DNA of 64,000 nt from CAYVVT01 sp964454335 (GTDB taxonomy: Bacteria; Fidelibacterota; UBA8477; JABMPR01), in contig CAYVVT010000005.1 in the NCBI GenBank assembly GCA_964454335.1, positions 62,001 to 126,000 of the forward strand, read 5' to 3'. Position numbers and translations under genes: made by a program. How positions within the stretch are numbered: position 1 is the stretch's first letter; each line of letters begins with the position of its first letter. Shown here in pieces: positions 45,061 through 53,496 of this stretch. The notes beneath the pieces were generated by a model. The model worked only from the letters and a program-made list of their open reading frames with translations, was not told the origin of the DNA and made no database searches.

Positions 45061-45134
45061 AAGTCCTGCAGGGCAGTCCAGACTGTGCAATAGGCCTACG
45101 AGCGCCGCAGGACTTGGTTGCCCATTTCGTGGGC
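45061..45134 (-). other. Inverted-repeat region between the AMP-ligase fusion and the symporter
   Basis: Minus-strand order after the large gene: hairpin GCCCA-CGAAA-TGGGC (45134-45120), then AAGTCCTGC (45115-45107) pairing with GCAGGACTT (45069-45061) around a 37-base insert that itself holds CAGTC/GACTG, ending in a short T-run. It could terminate the large gene or fold in a leader of the symporter gene that begins at 44987. Confidence 0.5.
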
Positions 45135-45153
45135 TAAAGGGATGAAAATCAGG

Positions 45154-48100
45154 TTACAGGTATTTAACCAGTCCAGCCTGGTTGCTCTCGATCTGAAATC
45201 CGAACTTATAGAAGAAGCCGGGGTGGAGAAATCCGGTGATGATGATCTTGTAACCTCGGTTACGCATCCGGTTCAGGAATTCCTCGATGATGCCGCGGCT
45301 CAGACCCCGACTGCGGTAATTCTCTGAAACGACCACCTTGTCGAGATAAACCGTCGATTCTTCCTCGACCTTGAAGAACAGGCCGCCAACCACGCGTCCA
45401 TTTTCGTTCAGTGCCACCAGGTACTCGTTGTCCTGGGCAAAGTCCACGGGCAGGTTGCTTTTCATGAAGAGCTGCTGGAGCTGTATGATCTCCTTGGGGG
45501 TCATGGCCCTTCTGATCCGATAGGATTGCCCCAGACGGTCCCGTCTTGAGATCATGATCTCAACGTCGTCCAGCGCCGTGCTGCGGGTTGCGATCAATTC
45601 GATCTGATCGGCTGGTGGTAGTTCTGGAAAAGCGATCCGCTTGAGGAAATATGCTTCCTCCTCAGATGGGGATTCTGTGCGCACGTACTGGCTGAGCTCA
45701 TTCTGCAGACTGAGGCTGTCATGGCGTTTGTCGCGCAGGTCCCTCATCAGGTTACGGAGATATTTGACCAGGGATTTGGGTGAATCGTGGAAGACGGTAT
45801 CCAGGAATAGTCTCACCCTCGCATCCGGGTAATTCTCCTCACTGCGGGAGATCTTGTAATCGTGATAGAGATTCTTGATGAATCCGGCTTTGGCCTTGAG
45901 CGTTGCTTCGCGATTCAATTGGATCCAGCGATGGAATCGTCTGGTGGCAAAATAAACCGATTTTGGGGTGTAGCCCTTGCGTTTGGTATCATCCAGGAAA
46001 TCCTTCAATTCTTTACTCAGCTGCTTATCAAGCTTCGAATCCTTCCGCAAAGCGTTGAAGAATGCCTCGGCTTCCTGAGGACCCAGGGCTTCATAGATCG
46101 CCAGGAACTTCAATCGTGGATCCAACTCCAGATTCATATTCGGGTGACTTTTGCGTGTCCCGAGCAGGAAGTGTTCATGAAGCACTTCCAGGAATTCCCG
46201 GGGACTACCGTCGGTTCTCAGATTTGACAGGGAAACCAGGTGGCCGCCAATGTGATAATCATGGATCGGTACGATGACACGGTCAGGAAAAGGTTCCTCG
46301 ATATAGATCCGGTATCCGGAGCGCTGCCAAAGGGTGGCAAAGGTAAACACACCAGTCCAGGCGAAGTGCGGCCAGATGTACTCGGCATCGGGGTGTTCTT
46401 CCGGCAGATCGCCCCATTCTGCCAACTGTAGATATTGGGCAACAGTATACCCGGGGATGAATTCCTCAGACCACAATAGCAATTCGGGTATATAGGCCCC
46501 AATCCGTTCAACCACCTGGAGACTCGCATCCTCGTGCCCACAGGCAATGAGCCAATCCAGTTCCTGTTCAATCGCGTCCTGCTCAATATCATCGGTGATA
46601 TTGATGACGAATTTCAGAGTACGCAGCTCCCTCGTTCGGACGGAGATCCTGTATACGCTTTTGCCATGTCCTTTTCCCAGAGGTGCAATCCAGATCCCTT
46701 CAGGTGGAATGTCTGCCAGCTGCAGGTTCTGACCCCTGAAGAAGAGAAAGAGGGTCTCATTCAACAGCGTGGTTTCCGTGATCGCTGAAGTGATCCTCTG
46801 GCGGTGCTCCTGGCTGACGCTGGGATCGAAGGTGAGTACATCCATCCATTCATAACTGATGCCTTGGTCCGGTAACACGGCCTGTCGCTGGGGAAGTCCG
46901 ATGCTCTCCTTGAATCGTTGATCCAGAACGTGGTGGGCCTGATCCAGTTTCTCGGTCCAGGCCTCATTGTCGGTGAGCAAATTCTGGCAGCGTACGATAC
47001 GGATGCGGATCTGATCATAGAATCGTGGATACTGGCCAGCCAGGGAGATCAGTATGCCCAGCAGGTTCTCAAGCAGGGCATCCACTTCAGCACCCTGCCG
47101 GACCTCATCGCAGAATTCAGCGAAGCGTCTGATCAGCAACTGAACCTTCTGGGGGGTAACGGCAGGCCACGCAGCCTGCTGAGTCCAATCGGCAAACAGG
47201 TGATTTTCGCTAAGCACAAACGGCAGGATCTTACTCAATTCTACCACTGACAACATGCCGGTGAGCTGGAAAAAGCTGTAGCGCACCAGGACAGAATCAT
47301 CGCAGCGTGTCAGCCGCAGGTAGGCATAGGCCACCAGCTTACGTAAAGGTTCTTCGGCCTGTCGCTGAGCCTGGGATAACAAACGGAATACAGAATGATC
47401 CAGGTCCAGGTCGCCACTGTACAGGAGACGTATTGCCGGTATCAGACTGTTCACGGTATAGTCCGGCACTTCCAGCGCGTGTGCCACCATCTCTTCCAGA
47501 GACTGCCGCTCGGAGGCGGTATAGATCATCGGCTTCCAGGTTCCCGGGAACCAGGCAGGCAGACCAGGCCCCATCTTGATCCTGAGTCGCGGAGCATTAA
47601 TGAATGTCTCAAGTTCGGGGTTGCCGATCCAGTAGGCCGGCTGCCGCAGGATCTCTTCCAGATCGAGAATGTCTCCTTCCAGGAGATAACTGGTATCACC
47701 CAGCTGGACTAGATTTCCGCTGCGCTCCACCTTCAGTCGATGCTGGCCGTCAGGATGTTCCAACCCCCAATCGGTGATAAAAAGATCGCGTCGTGTCCAG
47801 CCGCGGTGACTGAAGAACCAGGTAGGGATGCGTATCTCGAATTGGTCTATGAAATAGGATTTGTACTGGACCTGATAGAGGGCATCGATCCTCTCAGCGT
47901 ATTTTTCCTGGATGACCTGCCGCTTGAACGTGCCTTTCTCGGTTAACTCACCGGCTTCCTTCGAAAGGGGATTATCAAGGATGGCAAATGAGACAATACG
48001 TTCGAAAGGCGCCAGAAATGTATTCACGGAGTGGATCAGTGAAGAGACGTATTCCTGGATCTTGCGTTCGTCCCCGTCAAAAGAACTGATCATGCGATGA

Positions 48101-49785
48101 TCGGGTTGCAGCACCACCAGTGCAGTATTATATGCCATGTGGTCGCCTACCACGAACAACTGCTGGATGCTGTCGAAGTCCCTGAACATGTTCTCGATCT
48201 TCTGGGGTGCGATGGTCTGCCCCTTGACGTTCTTGTAGATCTCCTTTTTGCGATCCACAATCTCATATTGACCATTCTCTAATGCCTGGAAGATATCTCC
48301 CGTGGGAAACCAGCCTTCTTCCCGGCTGTCCTCGTCCTCGCCCTTCCAGTAACCGGGGCTGACGTAGGGCCCGCGGATCATCATTTCGCCGTCATCAGCC
48401 AGCTTGATCTCGATACCCGGCAGCGCCCGTCCTACAGAATTCTCCAGATATCCATCCCTGGGGGTCATGGTGATGCCACCTGTGGCTTCCGTCATACCAT
48501 ATCCACTGTGCAGATGTACACCATGCTCCTGGAAGAACCTGAAGACCAGTGGATCCAGATAGCCTGCAGCAGACAAACCCCATCTCAGTTTACCACCGAG
48601 AATGTGCTGGACGACATTGCTCAGATGCTCCCTGCTGTCGGTTTCCTGGTCAACACGGCTGAGAGCACGGTCATACAGTTCCTGCCAGCGTTTGGGAATG
48701 CTGATGAGAACGGTTGGGTGGAGCTCGGCGATGTCGGCAGTAAGGGAGTGGATCCCGTGTCCACTTGCGAAGATGTACTGGGCACCCCAGTAGATGCAGC
48801 CCCAGAGTTCCAGGTAGCGTCCGAATGTGTGAAATAGAGGTAGAAAGCTGATGAAGGCATCCTGTGAACCCAGGGGCAGGACCAGCCCGCGTGCAAAACG
48901 TTTGGTGATGATATTCTCGTGCGTGAATTCGATACCCTTGGGATACCCGGTCGTTCCCGAGGTATACATGATGGTCGCCAGGTCCGTCAACTTGATCCGG
49001 TCTGACCGTTTTTCCAGGATGTCGTCTCCACCCTCTTCGGTTTGCTGCCAAAGTTCCGCGAAGCTTGTCACCATAGGATTCTGCGTGTAGATATGACTAT
49101 CGAAAGTGATGATATGCTTGAGTGTTGGTATGGTCGAAAGGAGTGATTCCAGCATCTGAAGATTCTGGTGATTGGAGACGAACACCGTTTCAACTTCAGC
49201 ATGGTTGAGTATATACCCAACCTGGGCCTGGGTGGCATGGGCATGCAGCGGGATATTCTGCACACCTCCACAAAGACAGAGAATATCGGTGAGAGCAACT
49301 TCTATGCGATTCTCGGAAAATGTGGCCACTCTACCGGGCTGATCTCCTACCAGCTCAAAGAATCCGACAGCCAGGTGCTCAACCTGCTCGTGTACCTCAG
49401 CCCAGGTCCGATGGACCCACTGATGGTTATGTTTGTAGGAGAATAATCGCCGCTGGGGATGCAGGGCTGTACGTCGGCGGAATAGATCGGCAACCGTATA
49501 ATTCAGGTCCCGGATGAGGCCCAGCTCCACCTCAAACCATTTGTCGGTGAGGTCATGATCGAAGATCGCATCTGAGAAATGAGGCCGCCATGCGGCTTCC
49601 AGTATCCTGTAGCGCTGCTCCCGGCTCCCTTTTTCGAGAATATTCGCGCCGATTTTGAGAATGGTCTCCGACCATTCCGCAGGAAGGTTCTGCGCATGTT
49701 TCTCAAGGTTCGCCAGCAGATCGTCCAGGGTCTCGTCCCAGTGGGGGAGTCGGGGGTCAGCCAGGCTGTGCCAATCAGGTTCCAT
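45154..49785 (-). CDS. Giant fusion: AMP-forming acyl-CoA synthetase + repeat region + kinase-like domain + GNAT acyltransferase
   Basis: 1543 residues. About 95-640: an AMP-binding enzyme with MYTSGTTGYPKG (near 275), GYGMTEATGG, GWFPTGDIF and VDRKKEIYKNVKGQ, typical of long-chain acyl-CoA synthetases. About 640-1000: helical, HEAT-like composition. About 1030-1200: a kinase-like fold suggested by GKGHGKSVYRISV, an FVINI strand, and HDYHIGGH near 1180, recalling the aminoglycoside-phosphotransferase HxDxxxxN loop but with an altered last residue. About 1430-1543: GNAT with LDKVVVSENYRSRGLSRGII and a HPGFFYKFGF ending. The start lies upstream of a helical prefix. Function unknown; one chain could both activate an acid and transfer it. 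Confidence 0.8.
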   Translation of the reverse strand: MEPDWHSLADPRLPHWDETLDDLLANLEKHAQNLPAEWSETILKIGANILEKGSREQRYRILEAAWRPHFSDAIFDHDLTDKWFEVELGLIRDLNYTVADLFRRRTALHPQRRLFSYKHNHQWVHRTWAEVHEQVEHLAVGFFELVGDQPGRVATFSENRIEVALTDILCLCGGVQNIPLHAHATQAQVGYILNHAEVETVFVSNHQNLQMLESLLSTIPTLKHIITFDSHIYTQNPMVTSFAELWQQTEEGGDDILEKRSDRIKLTDLATIMYTSGTTGYPKGIEFTHENIITKRFARGLVLPLGSQDAFISFLPLFHTFGRYLELWGCIYWGAQYIFASGHGIHSLTADIAELHPTVLISIPKRWQELYDRALSRVDQETDSREHLSNVVQHILGGKLRWGLSAAGYLDPLVFRFFQEHGVHLHSGYGMTEATGGITMTPRDGYLENSVGRALPGIEIKLADDGEMMIRGPYVSPGYWKGEDEDSREEGWFPTGDIFQALENGQYEIVDRKKEIYKNVKGQTIAPQKIENMFRDFDSIQQLFVVGDHMAYNTALVVLQPDHRMISSFDGDERKIQEYVSSLIHSVNTFLAPFERIVSFAILDNPLSKEAGELTEKGTFKRQVIQEKYAERIDALYQVQYKSYFIDQFEIRIPTWFFSHRGWTRRDLFITDWGLEHPDGQHRLKVERSGNLVQLGDTSYLLEGDILDLEEILRQPAYWIGNPELETFINAPRLRIKMGPGLPAWFPGTWKPMIYTASERQSLEEMVAHALEVPDYTVNSLIPAIRLLYSGDLDLDHSVFRLLSQAQRQAEEPLRKLVAYAYLRLTRCDDSVLVRYSFFQLTGMLSVVELSKILPFVLSENHLFADWTQQAAWPAVTPQKVQLLIRRFAEFCDEVRQGAEVDALLENLLGILISLAGQYPRFYDQIRIRIVRCQNLLTDNEAWTEKLDQAHHVLDQRFKESIGLPQRQAVLPDQGISYEWMDVLTFDPSVSQEHRQRITSAITETTLLNETLFLFFRGQNLQLADIPPEGIWIAPLGKGHGKSVYRISVRTRELRTLKFVINITDDIEQDAIEQELDWLIACGHEDASLQVVERIGAYIPELLLWSEEFIPGYTVAQYLQLAEWGDLPEEHPDAEYIWPHFAWTGVFTFATLWQRSGYRIYIEEPFPDRVIVPIHDYHIGGHLVSLSNLRTDGSPREFLEVLHEHFLLGTRKSHPNMNLELDPRLKFLAIYEALGPQEAEAFFNALRKDSKLDKQLSKELKDFLDDTKRKGYTPKSVYFATRRFHRWIQLNREATLKAKAGFIKNLYHDYKISRSEENYPDARVRLFLDTVFHDSPKSLVKYLRNLMRDLRDKRHDSLSLQNELSQYVRTESPSEEEAYFLKRIAFPELPPADQIELIATRSTALDDVEIMISRRDRLGQSYRIRRAMTPKEIIQLQQLFMKSNLPVDFAQDNEYLVALNENGRVVGGLFFKVEEESTVYLDKVVVSENYRSRGLSRGIIEEFLNRMRNRGYKIIITGFLHPGFFYKFGFQIESNQAGLVKYL

Positions 49786-50131
49786 CTGTCCGGGTTCTTT
49801 CGGGATTTATCCTCAACCTAGCAATAGTCATATGCCGGGTCAACTCAATTCAAGTTTGATCGATCGCATGAAATTAATTCAGAATGTTTCAATTGTGACA
49901 TAATTGATTACAATTGTCCCCGATGTCCTGGTCCCAGGTCCTTAAGGGTGAGCGAAAGTGCCAGAAAATGGCATTCTCTGGCATGTAATTTGTCTCCTTC
50001 TACTGGTCAAGACGCTTTTTATCATTGACAGTTTACGACAGGCCGGCTCGGCAAGTATTCCCCGTCAGCGACGGGGTTCGGGCGCCATTGATCGACATAA
50101 AATTCCAGATCTAAATGTTTAGGAGGTAGGA
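49786..50131. other. Divergent intergenic region upstream of gdhA
   Basis: 346 bases between the divergent fusion gene and gdhA. It holds overlapping inverted repeats at 49959-49983 (TGCCAGA-N11-TCTGGCA, alternatively TGCCA-GAAAA-TGGCA), a sigma54-like TGGCATG-N4-TTGTC (49979-49994) whose -12 GC is GT, and a perfect hairpin CCCCGTC-AGC-GACGGGG at 50060-50076. A TAAAAT box lies near 50097, and a strong AGGAGGTAGGA site directly precedes the gdhA ATG. No gene is seen. Confidence 0.5.
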
Positions 50132-51472
50132 ATGTCGAACCATGTTGAAGAATTTATGGGAAACGTGCAGGCCAAGAATCCTGCTGAATCCGAATTTCTT
50201 CAGGCAGTTGAAGAGGTTGTCACCTCGTTGATGCCGGTGATGGATAAGCATCCTCACTATCGTCAGGCAAAGATCCTTGAACGAATCGTTGAACCAGAAC
50301 GTGTGATCATGTTCCGCGTTCCCTGGGTAGACGATAAGGGCGAAATGCAGGTCAACCGTGGATTCCGTGTGGAGTTCAACAGCGCAATCGGTCCTTACAA
50401 AGGCGGTTTGCGTTTCCACCCAAGCGTGAATCTCGGTATCCTGAAATTCCTCGGTTTTGAACAGGTCTTCAAAAACGCGCTCACCACACTCCCAATGGGT
50501 GGTGGTAAAGGTGGGTCCGATTTTGATCCCAAGGGTAAATCCGACATCGAAGTGATGCGCTTCTGTCAGTCCTTCATGTCCGAGTTATTCCGTCACATCG
50601 GTCCGAACACAGATGTTCCTGCGGGTGATATCGGTGTTGGTGGCCGTGAGATCGGTTTCATGTTCGGTCAGTACAAGAAACTGCGCAACGCCTTCGAGGG
50701 CGTTCTTACTGGCAAAGCCCTGAATTGGGGTGGTAGCCTGATCCGTCCCGAAGCAACCGGCTACGGCACCGTCTATTTTGCTGAAGAGATGCTCAAGACC
50801 CGTGGAGAGAGCCACCAGGGTAAGACTGTGGCCATCTCCGGTTCCGGGAACGTCGCACAGTTTGCTGCAGAGAAGGTCCTGGATCTGGGCGGAAAGCCCA
50901 TCACCTTCTCCGATTCAGCCGGTTACATCGTTGACGAAGCAGGCATCGATCGCGATAAACTTGCCTACGTCATGGATCTCAAGAACAATCGACGTGGCCG
51001 CATCAAGGAATACGCCGAGGAATACGGCGTTCCCTATATCGAGGGCAAGCGTCCCTGGGATGTCAAGTGTGACGTAGCATTACCCTGCGCCACTCAGAAT
51101 GAGGTCAATGCTGAAGAAGCTCAGACCCTCATTAACAACGGTTGCTACTGTGTAGCGGAAGGCGCGAACATGCCTTCAGAACCCGAAGCCATCGAGATCT
51201 ACCAGGACAGTAAGATCCTCTATGGTCCCGGGAAGGCTGCCAACGCCGGTGGCGTCGCTGTTTCCGGCCTCGAGATGTCCCAGAACAGCCTGCGGCTGTC
51301 CTGGACCCGTGAAGAGGTGGATCAGCGTCTGCACACGATCATGAAGAACATTCATGAGAACTCTCTGTCCACCGCAGAACGCTACGGCGTTCCCGGTGAC
51401 TATGTCGCTGGCGCCAACATTGCCGGTTTCCTCAAGGTTGCCGACGCCATGCTGGACCAGGGTGCCGTCTAA
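50132..51472 (+). CDS. gdhA: Glutamate dehydrogenase (hexameric, NADP-type subgroup)
   Basis: Interconverts glutamate and 2-oxoglutarate plus ammonia. The 446 residues are collinear with the E. coli GdhA class: FRVEFNSAIGPYKGGLRFHP, PMGGGKGGSDFDPKGKS with the catalytic Lys, DVPAGDIGVGGREIGFMFGQ, and the Rossmann motif SGSGNVAQFA. A strong ribosome site ends 1 base before the ATG spacing zone and a perfect terminator follows, so it is a single-gene, probably highly expressed unit. Confidence 0.97.
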   Translation: MSNHVEEFMGNVQAKNPAESEFLQAVEEVVTSLMPVMDKHPHYRQAKILERIVEPERVIMFRVPWVDDKGEMQVNRGFRVEFNSAIGPYKGGLRFHPSVNLGILKFLGFEQVFKNALTTLPMGGGKGGSDFDPKGKSDIEVMRFCQSFMSELFRHIGPNTDVPAGDIGVGGREIGFMFGQYKKLRNAFEGVLTGKALNWGGSLIRPEATGYGTVYFAEEMLKTRGESHQGKTVAISGSGNVAQFAAEKVLDLGGKPITFSDSAGYIVDEAGIDRDKLAYVMDLKNNRRGRIKEYAEEYGVPYIEGKRPWDVKCDVALPCATQNEVNAEEAQTLINNGCYCVAEGANMPSEPEAIEIYQDSKILYGPGKAANAGGVAVSGLEMSQNSLRLSWTREEVDQRLHTIMKNIHENSLSTAERYGVPGDYVAGANIAGFLKVADAMLDQGAV

Positions 51473-51493
51473 GCACCACTCCTTGTTGTACAG

Positions 51494-51522
51494 AAAGGGG
51501 CCTCAACTGAGGCCCCTTTTTT
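51494..51522 (+). terminator. Intrinsic terminator of gdhA
   Basis: Perfect 11-base stem AAAGGGGCCTC/GAGGCCCCTTT with loop AACT, then TTTATTTT. It begins 22 bases after the gdhA stop, between converging genes; on the opposite strand only TTTC follows, so it is mainly one-directional. Confidence 0.95.
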
Positions 51523-51563
51523 ATTTTCTACTGATTGAATTAGATCGTTGCGGCAGTGCCCGA

Positions 51564-53321
51564 TTATTCGGCGTATACGGTCAGCGACTCGTACAGTTCT
51601 GCCAGTCGGGGACGCTGGATGGCGATGGTCTTCCGGATGGAAGTGAGATTCTCCCCAGGATAACCAGGGCCGTCGGCGATCTCTGCACAAAGATCGATAC
51701 TCAGCTGCAGATTGCTGTGGAACTGCTCCAGTTCCGCGAGCTCTTTTTCACTATTTCCACTGTCCTCGACCATGTCAGCGAAATAGTCGACGTACATCTG
51801 AAGTTCCTTGGCGAACATATGCAACCGGTCCGGCGGCGTCAGGGATGGCCCGCGGCCGTATATGTGATCCACCATCTCCTCCAGTGAGTATTGCCGGTCG
51901 AACCAGGCCAGATTGGGACCGGGACAGATGCTCTGGGGTGCGCTCTTCTTCCTGGTGATCTCCAGGTCAATGAGCGTCCCATTTCCGAGATGGTCGCAGA
52001 TGCAGGATTTTGCCAGAACTTTTTTCCTGGCGCGAGCCAGTTCCACTGGATCCGTAATGGTCTGCTCGATCTGGATGAGTTTCTTGCCCTGATATTCAGT
52101 TGAAGCGGTGCAGATGGGTTCCTCAGTGAATTCTGTATCCGAAATAAGTATGCCCTTGGGACAGGGTGAGCCAGGGCGGCCTTCATCAATGCGCTGCTGA
52201 TGCCAGAGCTCCGATCCGGATCCGCGCAGATTGTTGAAGGGAATACCAACAGGTGAAACCCGGCTGAGATATAGATCATCCTCGCCGGCCTCGACAAGCT
52301 TGTTCCTTGTGGATGCGTCAACACGGGTGACCTCCGGTACCAGGAGGAATGGAGTGGCCCAGCCGGTACGGTCCATACCATAGTCCCGGATAAGTCGATC
52401 TGCCTCGCCCTTGTTCCCGATGCCACCCTGTACGGTAATGGCGGTAGGGTTCGGATTATCGTTGTGATACTCCCAGCCCATTTTTTCATAATAGCGTTGA
52501 ACGATGGGCATAACCATCTGCTTCAGCTCGTCCCGCTTCTCCTTGAATTCCTTCAAAATGGTTGGTAGGAGATGTCCTGGAGATGCAAAGGCGTGTCCAC
52601 CACAGTTCAGACCGGACTCGATCCGATACTCATCGACCTCGAGCCCCAACCTGGCCAGGAATTTGGCCTGAATGAAAGCTGAGCGGAAATCACTCACCTT
52701 GATGACGATCTTCTTCTTCATCTTCCCGGTTTCATCCCGATAGAAGTCCTTGAACTGGGTCATCAGTCTGAACATGCGCTGATTGATACCAGCTGAGAAT
52801 ACAATACTTGATTCCAGGGTGCTCTCTGCAAATCCTTTCAGGGCAGCCTGAGCATCACTGAGGGTCGACTTGATCCCCCGGGTGTTGAGACGGTCCAGTT
52901 TTACCATGATATTGACATCGATGCTGCCCGTCTGCATGTTGTCAGTAAGTTCCTGCTCCAGGGTGTCCCTGTGTAAACCAGGTGTCATTTCGAGAACCTT
53001 GTGGAACATCTCCTTGAGTTCAGTGCCGTCCGGCAGGAGTTCAAAATAGCGACGTTTCTCATTCTCCTCAAAAAGGGACATCGATCGTACTTGGTCTACC
53101 TTCTCCAACACCAGGTCATGGATAAGATCGAGGTAGCCGGTAATGCGATGTGACCGGGCATCCGGGTCCTTGGTAGATACTGGATTGAACTCGATCTCAT
53201 GCTTTTCAGCATAATGACGATGTACCCGCTCAATGAGCAGATCATCAACTAGGGATATGACGGAATCGATGCCCAGATGGGCTACACGCAGGGGTGTATC
53301 AATTGAAAATCCGGTGCCCAT
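51564..53321 (-). CDS. Conserved protein of unknown function, possible TIM-barrel
   Basis: 585 residues beginning MGTGFSIDTPLRVAHLGIDS. The central part (about 190-330) has barrel-like strands and loops (KKIVIKVSDFRSAFIQAK, LNCGGHAFASPGHLLPTIL, ITVQGGIGNKGEADRLI) that recall FMN-dependent glutamate synthase/nitronate monooxygenase-type barrels. Several cysteines cluster after about 370 (GSPCPKG, EEPICTAS, AKSCICDH, QSICPGPN), suggesting a metal or Fe-S site. I recall similar uncharacterised proteins in Bacteroidetes-group genomes, but no function. It is convergent with gdhA. Confidence 0.75.
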   Translation of the reverse strand: MGTGFSIDTPLRVAHLGIDSVISLVDDLLIERVHRHYAEKHEIEFNPVSTKDPDARSHRITGYLDLIHDLVLEKVDQVRSMSLFEENEKRRYFELLPDGTELKEMFHKVLEMTPGLHRDTLEQELTDNMQTGSIDVNIMVKLDRLNTRGIKSTLSDAQAALKGFAESTLESSIVFSAGINQRMFRLMTQFKDFYRDETGKMKKKIVIKVSDFRSAFIQAKFLARLGLEVDEYRIESGLNCGGHAFASPGHLLPTILKEFKEKRDELKQMVMPIVQRYYEKMGWEYHNDNPNPTAITVQGGIGNKGEADRLIRDYGMDRTGWATPFLLVPEVTRVDASTRNKLVEAGEDDLYLSRVSPVGIPFNNLRGSGSELWHQQRIDEGRPGSPCPKGILISDTEFTEEPICTASTEYQGKKLIQIEQTITDPVELARARKKVLAKSCICDHLGNGTLIDLEITRKKSAPQSICPGPNLAWFDRQYSLEEMVDHIYGRGPSLTPPDRLHMFAKELQMYVDYFADMVEDSGNSEKELAELEQFHSNLQLSIDLCAEIADGPGYPGENLTSIRKTIAIQRPRLAELYESLTVYAE

Positions 53322-53496
53322 GACCGGGATGTGGAAGTGATGTGCAGTATATTTGATAAGAGCCTCACCTCTTTAGGAGCCAAACAAACTTCCGGGATCA
53401 CATGACACCGGAAACTAAGTCAGAACGTAGCCCATTCTGAGATCGAATCAAGTATCAACTTTGTAACAGCTTGAAAAATGTGGGCTTTAGCAGGGA

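Noticed and set aside
49979..49994. Firm sigma54 promoter call upstream of gdhA
   Set aside because: The -12 GC is changed to GT, normally fatal for sigma54 recognition; kept only as a tentative observation.
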